A stretch of 64,000 bases of DNA from Paenibacillus sp. DCT19 (GTDB lineage: Bacteria; Bacillota; Bacilli; Paenibacillales; Paenibacillaceae): the NCBI RefSeq assembly GCF_003268635.1, contig NZ_CP029639.1, positions 817,501-881,500 of the forward strand, given 5' to 3'. The notes below the pieces were generated by a model. The model saw only the letters and a program-made list of their open reading frames with translations, made no database searches and had not been told where the DNA came from. The translations under genes and the position numbers were made by a program. Every line of letters begins with the position of its first letter. The first letter of the stretch is position 1. Shown here piece after piece: positions 28,085-37,644 of the stretch.

Positions 28085-29164
28085 GACGGAATAATAGCCT
28101 TGAATTTATTTTTGGTCGCGGTATTTATCGGACTAACTGCATTCTTCGTAGGAGCCGAATTTGCAATTCTTAAAGTCCGAATGTCTCGAATAGATCAATT
28201 GATCTCTGAGGGAAATAAGAAAGCAGTACTTGCTAAGAAGGTTGCACACGATCTGGATTACTACCTCTCTGCCTGTCAGTTGGGGATTACGATTACAGCT
28301 CTCGTGTTAGGGGCATTAGGTGAACCTACCGTAGAGAAAATGTTGCATCCGTTGTTTGACCGCTTAGAAGTACCAGCGGCTTTATCTACTGTGTTATCTT
28401 ATGGTATTGCGCTTGCCATCATTACGTTCTTGCACGTAGTTATTGGTGAGTTGGCACCTAAGACGCTTGCGATTCAATTTGCTGAGCGCATGACTCTGTT
28501 GTTAGCACCACCTTTGTACTGGTTCGGTAAGATCATGAACCCGTTCATCTACGCACTTAATGGTGCTGCTCGTCTTCTGCTTGGTATCTTTGGAGTTAAA
28601 CCAGCAGGGCACGATACTGTTCACTCCGAGGAGGAGTTGAAGCTCATCGTGGCTCAGAGTTATGAGAGCGGAGAGATTAATCAGACTGAGCTCGACTATC
28701 TGAAAAATATCTTTGCTTTTGATGAACGTCTCCTACAAGAGATTATGATTCGTAGAGAAAAAATCGTTACGCTGGAAAAGGAAATGCCTATTGATCGCAT
28801 GATTGAAGTTCTGAACCAGCATGAATATACACGTTATCCTGTTGTCGCAGGTGGAGATCAATCTCATTTTATCGGATTCATTAATACCAAAGAGATGCTG
28901 ACAAGTGTGGCAGCAGGGCGAGAGTTCAACATGAACACCTTTGTTCATGACATGCCTAAATTCTCTGAGAAATCCCCGATTAAGGATGTTCTTATTCAGA
29001 TGCAACAGAGTCGCGTTCATATTGCTGCCGTGCATAATGAGCAAGGCGAAACGGTCGGTATGGTCACGATGGAGGACATTCTGGAAGAAATCGTTGGCGA
29101 TATCAAAGACGAATATGAACACAAGGATCTCGTGAATCCACCGAAAAGACTGAAATTGGTATAA
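28082..29164 (+). CDS. CNNM-type membrane protein lacking the CorC_HlyC domain
   Basis: The 360-residue product is a tandem paralogue of the gene before it. The DUF21 domain (MDGIIALNLFLVAVFIG, then GELAPKTLAIQFAERM) is closely similar. Two CBS domains follow (LLQEIMIRREKIVTLEKE, then AAVHNEQGETVGMVTMEDI). It stops just after the CBS pair at NPPKRLKLV, about 85 residues short of its neighbour, so the C-terminal CorC_HlyC module is missing. The downstream DNA contains no displaced remainder, so this looks like a real short form. TTG 28082 aligns with the family's start. A terminator follows. Confidence 0.87.
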   Translation: MDGIIALNLFLVAVFIGLTAFFVGAEFAILKVRMSRIDQLISEGNKKAVLAKKVAHDLDYYLSACQLGITITALVLGALGEPTVEKMLHPLFDRLEVPAALSTVLSYGIALAIITFLHVVIGELAPKTLAIQFAERMTLLLAPPLYWFGKIMNPFIYALNGAARLLLGIFGVKPAGHDTVHSEEELKLIVAQSYESGEINQTELDYLKNIFAFDERLLQEIMIRREKIVTLEKEMPIDRMIEVLNQHEYTRYPVVAGGDQSHFIGFINTKEMLTSVAAGREFNMNTFVHDMPKFSEKSPIKDVLIQMQQSRVHIAAVHNEQGETVGMVTMEDILEEIVGDIKDEYEHKDLVNPPKRLKLV

Positions 29165-29228
29165 CCGAAATTCAAGATTTAACTTTTTAGAACGGGTTAT
29201 CCCGTAATGAAGAAATAGGGTAAGCTAA

Positions 29229-29266
29229 GGCAGATTTCCGATTGAATCGGGAATCTGTCTTTTTAT
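29229..29266 (+). terminator. Terminator after the CNNM pair
   Basis: GGCAGATTTCCGA / TCGGGAATCTGTC (29229-29241, 29247-29259; G-U pairs) is followed by TTTTTATTTT. Confidence 0.85.
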
Positions 29267-29330
29267 TTTGGATAAATTATATTGAAGAAGATGGACAACT
29301 AGCCCGAAGGATAGATATATAAAGCAATAA

Positions 29331-29408
29331 ATCTTAAATTTAAAATAAATGCTTGCAATTTGAATGGGGATGAATTAATATAAATTTAAAGAATCTTAAA
29401 TTAAAGAT
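29331..29408 (+). promoter_or_regulatory. mhqO promoter flanked by two MhqR-like operators
   Basis: A sigma-A promoter (TTGCAA 29353-29358, 17-nt spacer, TAATAT 29376-29381) is bracketed by ATCTTAAATTTAAAAT (29331-29346) and ATCTTAAATTAAAGAT (29393-29408). The second keeps the ATCT--AATT--AGAT skeleton of the B. subtilis MhqR box (ATCTCGAATTCGAGAT). This fits a MarR-type repressor of quinone-detoxification genes; identity is inferred. Confidence 0.5.
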
Positions 29409-29480
29409 AAAAAACAACGAGAATAAATAACAACTTCAAAATTAAATGCTCAACCAACTAAAATTAAGGGAGTGGATGTT

Positions 29481-30431
29481 ATGTTCAGAACTTCAGGAAT
29501 TCACCATGTTACCGCTTTTGTAGACGATGCACAGAAAAATGTTGATTTTTACGCCGGTGTACTGGCTTTGAGATTGGTGAAAAAAACAATTAACTTCGAT
29601 GCACCAGATGTGTATCATCTGTATTACGGGAATGAAGGCGGAGCGCCTGGAACAATTATCACGTTCTTCCCACAGCAAAATGCAAGAAGAGGCGTGATCG
29701 GTTCAGGTCAAACGGGGGTAACGGTCTACGCAATTCCGGTAGGCAGCTTGCCTTTCTGGAAAGAACGCCTTGCTTCATTTGATATTCCTTTTGAAAATAA
29801 AACACGGTTTGGCGAGCAGTACATTCGTTTCTTCGATAAAGGTGGTCTGCTGCTTGAACTGGTTGAACGTGAAGAAGGTCAGCCTAGCCAGTGGACATTT
29901 AATGGTGTTACACCAGAGCACGCGATCAAAGGGTTTGGGGGCGCTGTATTATTCAGCCATGTACCTGAAAAAACGATTCATGTGCTGGAAACGATGCTTG
30001 GTCTGGAGCAAGTAGGAGAAGAGGATGGAATCATCCGTCTACGTGCCACAGGGGACATTGGTCAACTCATTGACATTCAATCGACAGGCATCCAGCGGGG
30101 CATTGGTGGAGCCGGAACGGTACATCATATTGCTTGGCGTGCCAAAGACTACACCGAGCATGAACAAGTACAGAAAGATCTGGAGCAAGCAGGCTATTAT
30201 CCAACACCGATCATTGACCGTCAATATTTCAACGCCGTGTATTTCAGAGAGCCGGGAGGTATACTGTTGGAGCTTGCTACTGATCCTCCAGGATTTGCAC
30301 GGGACGAACCACAGGAGAGCATGGGCGAGAAATTAATGTTGCCTGAATGGTACGAACCACAACGTGAACAGATTGAACAGATGTTGCCACCAATTCAAGT
30401 ACGGGAATGGAAAGGAGATGCAAAATCATGA
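29481..30431 (+). CDS. mhqO: Ring-cleaving dioxygenase / glyoxalase-like protein, MhqO type
   Basis: This 316-residue protein has two VOC (glyoxalase fold) modules. Module 1 starts FRTSGIHHVTAFVDDAQKNV with metal-ligand His in GIHHV and Glu in LLLELVER. Module 2 runs from GGAVLFSHVPEKT through AGTVHHIAWRAKD to GGILLELATDPPGF. The family (MhqA, MhqE, MhqO) is thought to open hydroquinone or catechol rings under electrophile stress. ATG 29481 follows AAGGGAG; an in-frame GTG at 29472 sits on the ribosome binding site. It overlaps the next gene by ATGA, and the pair mirrors the mhqO/mhqD genes of B. subtilis. The symbol is by family resemblance. Confidence 0.82.
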   Translation: MFRTSGIHHVTAFVDDAQKNVDFYAGVLALRLVKKTINFDAPDVYHLYYGNEGGAPGTIITFFPQQNARRGVIGSGQTGVTVYAIPVGSLPFWKERLASFDIPFENKTRFGEQYIRFFDKGGLLLELVEREEGQPSQWTFNGVTPEHAIKGFGGAVLFSHVPEKTIHVLETMLGLEQVGEEDGIIRLRATGDIGQLIDIQSTGIQRGIGGAGTVHHIAWRAKDYTEHEQVQKDLEQAGYYPTPIIDRQYFNAVYFREPGGILLELATDPPGFARDEPQESMGEKLMLPEWYEPQREQIEQMLPPIQVREWKGDAKS

Positions 30432-31045
30432 CACATACAATGAAACATATCTATAAAGCAGGCTCACAGCCTGATGCACCGACATTGCTCTTGCTTCACG
30501 GTACAGGAGGCACGGAAAATGATCTGATTGGTCTGGCTGAGATGATCGCACCTGGAGCTGGTATTCTGGGAGTACGTGGAAATGTATCTGAAAACGGTAT
30601 GCCTCGCTTCTTCCGCCGTTTAGCAGAAGGTGTATTTGATGAACCAGATCTGATCGCACGGACGGCAGAGCTTGGCGCGTTTATTGATGCAGCTGCTGTG
30701 GAGTATGGCTTTGACCGCTCTAATGTCATTGCCCTTGGTTACTCGAATGGAGCCAATATTGCTGCAAGCCTAATCTTCCATCAGGCAGATGTGTTCAAAG
30801 GAGCCATTCTACATCATCCTATGGTGCCACTACGTGGACTTGAGCTGCCTACTCTGAAAGGCTTGCCTGTATACATTGGAGCAGGAGAGAATGATCCCAT
30901 CGTGCCTAAACGGGAAACCGAAGAGCTGGCGAGCTTGCTAAGCGAAGCTGGGGCTACCGTGCACATGCACTGGGAGCGTCAGGGACATCAGCTTACACGT
31001 ACCGAGGCAGAAGCTGCGGCAGCATGGTTTGCGTCTCAGGTATGA
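30428..31045 (+). CDS. mhqD: Carboxylesterase / phospholipase-type hydrolase, MhqD-like
   Basis: This 205-residue alpha/beta hydrolase has the LLLHGTGGTENDLIGLAEM oxyanion region, nucleophile Ser in ALGYSNGANIAASL, Asp in GAGENDPIVPKRE and His in RQGHQLTRTEAEAA. It belongs to the phospholipase/carboxylesterase (abhydrolase_2) family. ATG 30428 is chosen because AAAGGAGATG precedes it and it overlaps the mhqO stop (ATGA). An upstream in-frame start at 30407 lies inside mhqO. Its role in aromatic electrophile detoxification is inferred from the operon with mhqO. Confidence 0.85.
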   Translation: MTHTMKHIYKAGSQPDAPTLLLLHGTGGTENDLIGLAEMIAPGAGILGVRGNVSENGMPRFFRRLAEGVFDEPDLIARTAELGAFIDAAAVEYGFDRSNVIALGYSNGANIAASLIFHQADVFKGAILHHPMVPLRGLELPTLKGLPVYIGAGENDPIVPKRETEELASLLSEAGATVHMHWERQGHQLTRTEAEAAAAWFASQV

Positions 31046-31106
31046 GCCTGAACGTAATTTCGGCAAAATCTGCTCCTTTCGGAGTTGTAAGGCACAACCT
31101 AGAAGA

Positions 31107-31153
31107 AATACGAAAAAACAACGTTACTTATCGTGACGTTGTTTTTTCGTATT
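31107..31153. terminator. Bidirectional terminator
   Basis: An 18-bp perfect stem (AATACGAAAAAACAACGT, 31107-31124, with its complement 31136-31153) has A runs on one arm and T runs on the other. It serves the convergent mhqD and stalk-protein genes. Confidence 0.9.
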
Positions 31154-31175
31154 AGAACTTTATTATATTTTGTAA

Positions 31176-31859
31176 TTAATTTAAATTTCCGGTAACAAAA
31201 ATGGAACTATCCGTACCAGTGACTTTTAACGTATCCGCTTCTACAGTTAGCTTTTTGGCTGCTCCAATATCAAAAGAAGCTGTTTGGAGTTTATCTGAGG
31301 TACCAATAATAATTTCCTTGAGTAGTACATCTCCATCTAAAATTCTAACACTGATATCTGCTTTTACATCTACGGGAAATACGGAAACTTCAAGTGTTTG
31401 ATATTTTCCTTCAGTATAGATCGTGAAGTCTTTATCAGCAGTATTAATCTCTTTCAAAACTACTCCTGAAATATAATCTTTGCCTTGTTGAACTGTAAAT
31501 TGTTTATCTTTTGTGATATAAGAGGTGATACCTGGCTCAATCTTCTCGGAGGTAATTGGCGTCGAATCTAATTTCTCACCAAGCATGAGAGTCTGACTAG
31601 TTCCGTTATAATCTACAGCCACCCCAAGAGCTTCGCCTACGGATCGAACAGGCAGATATGTCGTATTGTTATATGTAATTGCAGCTAATTTCTTACCATT
31701 CTGATCTACTGGGCTCCATGATTTACCTGAAATGGTATAGTTGATACCCCAATTCAGATTGGCTGTAATTTTCTCCAAGATTGGTGCGGCCCCAGCCCCA
31801 ATAGCCATTCCTCCTAGAAGGGTAAAGCTTGATAGAGCAATAATTAATTTCTTCTTCAC
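31176..31859 (-). CDS. Secreted protein with copper-amine-oxidase-type stalk domain
   Basis: The 227-residue protein starts MKKKLIIALSSFTLLGGMA, a signal peptide with cleavage near AGAAP. The stalk (Cu_amine_oxidN1-like) signature follows at about 50-95: LAAITYNNTTYLPVRSVGEA, then LGVAVDYNG. The C-terminal half is beta-rich and unrecognised (GVVLKEINTADKDFTIY). Stalk domains in Paenibacillus are common extracellular modules and do not imply amine oxidase activity. GTG 31859 is preceded by AGGAGG. The gene is isolated and convergent with mhqD. Confidence 0.75.
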   Translation of the reverse strand: MKKKLIIALSSFTLLGGMAIGAGAAPILEKITANLNWGINYTISGKSWSPVDQNGKKLAAITYNNTTYLPVRSVGEALGVAVDYNGTSQTLMLGEKLDSTPITSEKIEPGITSYITKDKQFTVQQGKDYISGVVLKEINTADKDFTIYTEGKYQTLEVSVFPVDVKADISVRILDGDVLLKEIIIGTSDKLQTASFDIGAAKKLTVEADTLKVTGTDSSIFVTGNLN

Positions 31860-32008
31860 ATTTTTTTCCTCCTAAAGTAAATATATGATCTGATAGTAAT
31901 TATATTACTTCAGATATGGTGTGACAACATTTTTTATAGTCTTAAAGTAATGTGTTTATAGTTATATAGTTATAAAGACCTAAATAATTAAATTAGAGAT
32001 AACCGTTA

Positions 32009-32022
32009 TGTAAACGTTGCGA
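32009..32022 (+). promoter_or_regulatory. cre-like site upstream of the GH3 gene
   Basis: TGTAAACGTTGCGA fits the CcpA cre consensus TGWAARCGYTWNCW at 12 of 14 positions. It lies 82 nt before a beta-glucosidase gene, a typical carbon-catabolite target. Confidence 0.4.
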
Positions 32023-32103
32023 ATGGGGTAAACATTTGAAAGTGCATAACGAAAGGATGTATCCTTTATCTAATAGAACAGATCATGAACTGGAGGGGTT
32101 ATT

Positions 32104-34395
32104 GTGGAACGAAACATCAAAGAATTGGTTCAGCGGATGACTTTGGAAGAAAAAGCGGGCATGTGCTCAGGTCTCGATTTCTGGCATCTAAAAGGGGTGG
32201 AGCGTCTCGGTATCCCGTCCATCATGGTAACGGACGGTCCCCACGGGTTACGTAAGCAGGATTCCAGTGCTGATCATCTGGGTCTGTTGGCGAGTGTACC
32301 TGCAACGTGTTTTCCATCTGCTGCAGGGCTGGCAAGTTCATGGGACACCGAGCTAGCGCGTCAGGTCGGGGTTGCGCTTGGGGAAGAGTGTCAGGCGGAG
32401 GACGTAGCGGTGCTGCTTGGCCCAGGTGTTAACATTAAACGTTCACCGTTGGGTGGGCGTAACTTCGAATATTTTTCCGAGGATCCCTTGTTGTCCACAC
32501 GTATGGCCGCGGGTCATATTAAAGGAGTACAGAGTCAGGGTGTAGGTACATCGTTGAAACATTTTGCTGTGAACAATCAGGAAGAGCGACGTATGTCGAT
32601 TAATGCTGTTGTTGATGAACGAACGTTACGTGAGATTTATCTTGCGAGCTTCGAGGGTGCGGTGAAGGATGCTCAGCCGTGGACGGTGATGAACTCTTAT
32701 AACAAGGTCAATGGAACCTATGCGGGTGAGAACGAATGGCTGCTTACGGATATTCTCAAAGACGAATGGGGTCATGAAGGCATTGTTGTGTCAGACTGGG
32801 GTGCTGTGAATGAACGTGCGGATGCATTGGCGGCAGGAATGGAACTGGAGATGCCAGCAAGCGGCGGAATTGGCGAACGCAAGGTCATTGATGCTGTAGA
32901 GAAAGGTGAACTGTCTCTGGAGAAACTGGATCGAGCCGTGGAGCGATTGCTCACATTGATCTTCAAAGCGGTTGATCATAAGAAGGAAAATGCAACATAT
33001 GACAAAGATGAACACCATCAGCTTGCGCGCAAGGTAGCTTCGGAGAGTATGGTTTTACTCAAAAATGAGGAGAGCATCTTACCACTCCAACGTGAAGGTT
33101 CTGTTGCGCTTATCGGTGCCTTTGCACGTAAACCACGCTTTCAGGGCGGTGGCAGCTCTCATATTAATCCAACCCAAGTGGATGATATTGTGGATGAGAT
33201 GACCCGTGTGGCGGGTGAAGAAGTGAGGCTCACCTACGCACCAGGGTACCGAATTGAAGCAGATGATGTGGATGAGTCATTGATGGCTGATGCGATCCAG
33301 ACAGCTCAGGCGGCGGATACAGCAATTGTGTTCGTAGGACTGCCAGACCGCTATGAATCAGAAGGATATGATCGTTCACATCTGCGCTTGCCTGACAACC
33401 ATATCCGTCTAATCGAAGAGGTGGCTAAGGTACAACCACGTGTCATTGTCGTTCTAAGCAACGGGTCGCCTGTGGAAATGCCGTGGTTGCCGAAGGTGCA
33501 AGCTGTGCTTGAAGCATATCTGGGTGGTCAAGCTGTTGGTGGTGCCATTGCTGATCTATTGTACGGTGAGGTGAACCCATCGGGTAAACTGGCAGAGACC
33601 TTCCCTGCGCAGCTCAGTCATAATCCGTCTTATCTTAATTTTCCGGGTGAAGGTGATCGGGTCGATTACCGCGAAGGGATTTTTGTGGGATATCGATATT
33701 ATGACACGAAACAGATTGATCCCTTATTCCCATTCGGATACGGTCTGAGTTATACAACGTTTGAATATGCTGATCTCACGGTAAATCGCACAGAACTGAC
33801 GGATCAGGATGAGGTTCAGGTAAGTGTTCGTGTAACCAACACGGGGGACAGAGCTGGTAAAGAAATCGTACAGCTCTACATCCATGATGTAGAGAGCACG
33901 GTTATTCGTCCAGCTAAGGAGTTGAAGGCATTCACTAAAATCCATCTGGAACCAGGTCAATCGGAGGTCATTGGCTTCACCTTGGATAAGCGTTCGTTTG
34001 CTTATTATAATGTGGATATGAAGGATTGGCATGTAGAGACGGGAGAATTCGAGATTCAGGTGGGAAGTTCTTCACGGGACATTCATTTACAAACACGAGT
34101 GACTGTAGAATCCACGGCGACCTTTATCCCAACGTATACACGTAATAGTACACTTGGTGATATTCAGCGCGACCCTGCCAATAAGAAGCTGCTGGAGCAG
34201 GCGTTGAAGCAATTCCAGGAAGTAAGTGGCTTTGGTGGCGATGATGCTGGAGACCATGCAGATATGATGGATGCCATGATGAAATATATGCCGCTACGTG
34301 CTCTCGTTGCCTTTAGTGGCGGGGCTATGAGCGAAGAGAACATGAACGAGTTGTTGGAGAAGCTGAACAACAAGGATCATGGCATTCGCGCATAA
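32104..34395 (+). CDS. Glycoside hydrolase family 3 beta-glucosidase
   Basis: This 763-residue cytosolic enzyme has no signal peptide. The GH3 N-terminal barrel has [53 protein letters not shown] and the catalytic Asp in [13 protein letters not shown]. The C-terminal alpha/beta domain has [14 protein letters not shown] and [21 protein letters not shown] fibronectin III-like domain (about 580-650) follows, and the protein ends in an unassigned 80-residue tail. It should release glucose from beta-glucosides taken up by the cell. GTG 32104 follows GGAGGGG. It is monocistronic between a cre-like site and a terminator. Confidence 0.92.
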   Translation: MERNIKELVQRMTLEEKAGMCSGLDFWHLKGVERLGIPSIMVTDGPHGLRKQDSSADHLGLLASVPATCFPSAAGLASSWDTELARQVGVALGEECQAEDVAVLLGPGVNIKRSPLGGRNFEYFSEDPLLSTRMAAGHIKGVQSQGVGTSLKHFAVNNQEERRMSINAVVDERTLREIYLASFEGAVKDAQPWTVMNSYNKVNGTYAGENEWLLTDILKDEWGHEGIVVSDWGAVNERADALAAGMELEMPASGGIGERKVIDAVEKGELSLEKLDRAVERLLTLIFKAVDHKKENATYDKDEHHQLARKVASESMVLLKNEESILPLQREGSVALIGAFARKPRFQGGGSSHINPTQVDDIVDEMTRVAGEEVRLTYAPGYRIEADDVDESLMADAIQTAQAADTAIVFVGLPDRYESEGYDRSHLRLPDNHIRLIEEVAKVQPRVIVVLSNGSPVEMPWLPKVQAVLEAYLGGQAVGGAIADLLYGEVNPSGKLAETFPAQLSHNPSYLNFPGEGDRVDYREGIFVGYRYYDTKQIDPLFPFGYGLSYTTFEYADLTVNRTELTDQDEVQVSVRVTNTGDRAGKEIVQLYIHDVESTVIRPAKELKAFTKIHLEPGQSEVIGFTLDKRSFAYYNVDMKDWHVETGEFEIQVGSSSRDIHLQTRVTVESTATFIPTYTRNSTLGDIQRDPANKKLLEQALKQFQEVSGFGGDDAGDHADMMDAMMKYMPLRALVAFSGGAMSEENMNELLEKLNNKDHGIRA

Positions 34396-34448
34396 TCGTT
34401 GTTGTGGCAGCATAATACCCACGGATGAGTGGATATATTATAAGTTCG

Positions 34449-34478
34449 AACCCGATCCAATGATGGATCGGGTTTTCT
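34449..34478 (+). terminator. GH3 gene terminator
   Basis: AACCCGATCCA / TGGATCGGGTT (34449-34459, 34464-34474) with loop ATGA, followed by TTCTTTCTTTTT. Confidence 0.9.
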
Positions 34479-34629
34479 TTCTTTTTATAGTAGAGAGCTA
34501 GATCATGTAGATAGGCGAAGAGAGATGTACTATGCTTGTCGTAAAGTGAAGAATATTTTATAATTAACTGATAATCATTTTCAATTAGATTCGGTACAGA
34601 TAGACTACGAAGATAAACAGGAGGGAAAT

Positions 34630-35478
34630 ATGGATCAACGTCCTAGCTTACATACATTTGGTTCAAGTGCTTATATTCAGACCCGTGATGGACGGAAGCT
34701 GCATTATATGTCCAAGGGATCAGGCGAACTGACAGTGGTATTTGAATCCGGTATGGGGCTCTCCAGATCTACCTGGGGCTTGGTTGTACCAGCAATTGCC
34801 GAGCATGCACGCACAGTCGTATATGACAGAGCAGGGGCGGGACGAAGTGAAGTCGATTCTGCTTCGCGCAGTCTGAACCGAATGGCAGAAGATCTGGGAG
34901 ATCTGCTGTCTGCACTGGGGTCAGGCCCGTTCATTCTTGTTGGACATAGCTGGGGAGGCCCGATTGTACGGACTGCGGCGGCTACTAATATATCCCAACT
35001 AGGAGGGATTGTACTCGTTGACCCATCAGATGAACATTGCGAGTTGTACTTCTCCAGCCTAGCTAAAAAAGGCTTTGCCTTGAATGGCTTCCTCATTCCC
35101 ATCATGGCACATACGGGCTTATATCGCTTGCTCGGAAGTAAGGCTGGAAAAGTTCAGCCTGATGATGTTGTGGCGGATCATCTCCAAGAAGATTTTACTG
35201 TGCAGGCAGCCAAAACGATGCTTGCTGAAGGCAAACCGTTTCTGGATGATATGACAGCATTGCTGAAGCAACCCCCAGTTCTGGGTGATCTTGAGGTTAG
35301 CGTGATCTCAGGTACTAAAGCAGGCAAGGGAGAGGGAAAGATTAGACCTGCCCTCATTGCGGCGCATCGTCAGACTGTGAGTAAACTAACCAATGCAAGA
35401 TGGATTGGCGCAGATCAATCCGGTCATCTGGTTATGTATACAGACCCCAGGTCATTATTGATGAAATTGTACGAATGA
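34630..35478 (+). CDS. Alpha/beta hydrolase
   Basis: This 282-residue protein shows the hydrolase fold order: FESGMGLSRSTWG (oxyanion region), YDRAGAGRSEVD, nucleophile Ser in LVGHSWGGPIVRTA, Asp in IVLVDPSDEHCE or later, and His in DQSGHLVMYTD. The substrate is unknown. ATG 34630 follows AGGAGGGAAAT. It is followed about 108 bp later by ilvA, with a possible separate promoter between. Confidence 0.8.
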   Translation: MDQRPSLHTFGSSAYIQTRDGRKLHYMSKGSGELTVVFESGMGLSRSTWGLVVPAIAEHARTVVYDRAGAGRSEVDSASRSLNRMAEDLGDLLSALGSGPFILVGHSWGGPIVRTAAATNISQLGGIVLVDPSDEHCELYFSSLAKKGFALNGFLIPIMAHTGLYRLLGSKAGKVQPDDVVADHLQEDFTVQAAKTMLAEGKPFLDDMTALLKQPPVLGDLEVSVISGTKAGKGEGKIRPALIAAHRQTVSKLTNARWIGADQSGHLVMYTDPRSLLMKLYE

Positions 35479-35586
35479 TAAATAATGTGAGCTCAGGCGC
35501 AACAATAGAGCAAAAGTGATACAATAATAAAAAAAGAGAGCAGTGCCAGAGCATTGCAGCCAATATAAGTGGAGTGTGGAGATCAG

Positions 35587-36873
35587 ATGAAACCAGTTGA
35601 ACCAACGGGTACCATGAGTCCCGGACATGTCGGTGTTGGCATGGAAGATATCGTACGCGCACATCATGTGCTGCGTGAAGTCATTGTACGGACACCTCTA
35701 CAGCGGGATGCTGTATTGTCGGCCAAATATAATTGTAATGTGTATTTAAAAAGAGAAGACCTTCAAGTCGTACGTTCCTTTAAAATTCGGGGCGCTTATA
35801 ATATGATTCGCAGCCTTACTCCGGCAGAGATGGAGAAAGGTATTGTCTGTGCAAGTGCAGGAAACCATGCGCAAGGTGTGGCTTTCTCATGTAATGCACT
35901 TGGAATCCACGGCAAAATCTTCATGCCGAGCACGACACCGAATCAAAAGGTAAAGCAGGTACGTCGTTTTGGAGGCAGCAATGTTGAAGTGGTGCTGATT
36001 GGAGACACGTATGACGATGCATATGCTGAAGCGATGCGTGCATGTGATGAACAAGGGATGACGTTCATTCATCCGTTCGACCAGCCGAAGATTATTGCAG
36101 GCAATGGAACAGTGGCGATGGAAATTATGGAGAGCCTTGATGAAAATGCCGATTATGTATTCGTAACGATTGGCGGAGGCGGCCTGGCTGCTGGCGTTGG
36201 AACATATATGAAGACAGTAAGTCCAGAAACGCGCATTATCGGTGTTGAACCGCTTGGTGCAGCTTCGATGAGTGAAGCGATGTTCCGCAAACAAGTGGTT
36301 ACACTGGATGACATTGATAAATTTGTGGATGGTGCAGCCGTTAAACGGGTCGGTGATCTGACCTACAATATCTGTAGTGGAACGCTCGACGATATTGTGA
36401 AGGTTCCGGAAGGTAAGGCTTGTACAACCATCCTGGAGCTATACAATGAAAATGCAATTGTTGTTGAACCTGCCGGCTCACTGGCGGTTGCTGCACTGGA
36501 TCAGTACCGTGAGCAGATCGCAGGAAAGACTGTAGTTTGTGTCATTAGCGGCGGCAATAACGATATTGACCGCATGCAAGAGATCAAAGAGCGTTCCCTG
36601 ATCTATGAAGGACTGAAGTATTACTTCATGGTTAATTTTCCGCAACGTGCAGGAGCTCTGCGTGAATTCTTGGAAGAAGTTCTTGGTCCGGATGATGATA
36701 TCACGCGGTTTGAATATACGAAGAAGCATGACAAAGAAAATGGGCCAGCACTGGTGGGAATCGAACTGTTACACAAGGAAGATTACCAGCCATTGATTGA
36801 ACGGATGAATCGCAAAGGCATTGCCTACACGGAACTAAACAAAAATCTTAATCTGTTCAACATGTTGATCTGA
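35587..36873 (+). CDS. ilvA: Threonine deaminase (threonine ammonia-lyase)
   Basis: IlvA converts threonine to 2-oxobutanoate, the first committed step to isoleucine. The 428-residue, PLP-dependent protein has the Schiff-base Lys in VRSFKIRGAYNM, the substrate loop ASAGNHAQGVA, and the phosphate-binding glycine loop TIGGGGLAAGVG. One ACT-like regulatory domain follows from about 345 (YYFMVNFPQRAGALREFLEE). This is the short Bacillus layout, with one regulatory module instead of two. ATG 35587 follows GTGGAGATCAG. No T-box leader is present in the 108-bp upstream region. It overlaps the next gene by one base. Confidence 0.95.
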   Translation: MKPVEPTGTMSPGHVGVGMEDIVRAHHVLREVIVRTPLQRDAVLSAKYNCNVYLKREDLQVVRSFKIRGAYNMIRSLTPAEMEKGIVCASAGNHAQGVAFSCNALGIHGKIFMPSTTPNQKVKQVRRFGGSNVEVVLIGDTYDDAYAEAMRACDEQGMTFIHPFDQPKIIAGNGTVAMEIMESLDENADYVFVTIGGGGLAAGVGTYMKTVSPETRIIGVEPLGAASMSEAMFRKQVVTLDDIDKFVDGAAVKRVGDLTYNICSGTLDDIVKVPEGKACTTILELYNENAIVVEPAGSLAVAALDQYREQIAGKTVVCVISGGNNDIDRMQEIKERSLIYEGLKYYFMVNFPQRAGALREFLEEVLGPDDDITRFEYTKKHDKENGPALVGIELLHKEDYQPLIERMNRKGIAYTELNKNLNLFNMLI

Positions 36874-37472
36874 TGAATGATTCCAACATGTCGATAAATA
36901 CTGGAGAGTCCCGTTCTGTGATCCGACCAGCACGTAAAGAGGATGTGGATCAGGTCATTCCGTTACTGTACCAAGCCATTGGTGACATTGCTTATGCCTT
37001 GGCAGGTGAAGGCGAGCATGAAGAAGCAATGCTTATTCTGCAACAGTTCTTCGTGCAAGAGGATAATCGGATCAGCTATCGTAACGTGACGGTCATGGAG
37101 CAAAATGAAGTCGTGGCAGGGATTCTAGTGGCATATGACGGCAGCGAAGCAGACCTGCTGGATGAGCCGATTCAGAATCGACCTGGACGTAGCCAGGATG
37201 AGAAGTTTGCTTTAGTCAAAGAGACACGTCCGGGTGAGTATTATCTGGATACATTGTCCGTAAGTGAGGCCTATCAGGGGCAGGGGATCGGGCGAGCGCT
37301 GATGGCTGCTTTTGAAGAGAAGGGTCGCTCCCTTGGTCATAAGCAAGTATCCCTAATCGTCGAGCGAGATAATGGTCGTGCCTTGATGCTGTATGAACGA
37401 CAGGGTTACGTCAAGGATGATGTGCTTGTTATTGCAGGTCATGAGTACAGCCATATGGTTAAGCCAGTATAG
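36873..37472 (+). CDS. GNAT-family N-acetyltransferase
   Basis: The 199-residue protein begins its GNAT domain at VIRPARKEDVDQVIPLLYQA. The acetyl-CoA-binding motif A is YYLDTLSVSEAYQGQGIGRA then LMAAFEEKG, and the C-terminal motif B is LIVERDNGRALMLYERQGYV. It should acetylate a small molecule or protein amine; the substrate is unknown. It is translationally coupled to ilvA (TGATG). That suggests cotranscription but not necessarily a shared pathway. A terminator follows. Confidence 0.88.
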   Translation: MNDSNMSINTGESRSVIRPARKEDVDQVIPLLYQAIGDIAYALAGEGEHEEAMLILQQFFVQEDNRISYRNVTVMEQNEVVAGILVAYDGSEADLLDEPIQNRPGRSQDEKFALVKETRPGEYYLDTLSVSEAYQGQGIGRALMAAFEEKGRSLGHKQVSLIVERDNGRALMLYERQGYVKDDVLVIAGHEYSHMVKPV

Positions 37473-37572
37473 TAGTCAGATGAATTGAAGAGCGAATGAC
37501 AATGAAACAGAAATTTAATCTAGTTATCATTAAACTAGACTGGATTAAACCCTAATTAATTCAAATGGATTA

Positions 37573-37608
37573 AAACCGCGATAGGTCAAAGCCTGTCGCG
37601 GTTTCTTT
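37573..37608 (+). terminator. ilvA operon terminator
   Basis: AAACCGCGATAGG / CCTGTCGCGGTTT with loop TCAAAG, followed by CTTTGTGTTTTT. Confidence 0.85.
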
Positions 37609-37644
37609 GTGTTTTTATTAAGTTTTTCTCAAATGGAGCAGCAT

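Noticed and set aside
35479..35586. T-box or other leader upstream of ilvA
   Set aside because: The 108-bp gap has no T-box sequence (TGGNACCGCG), specifier hairpin or terminator.
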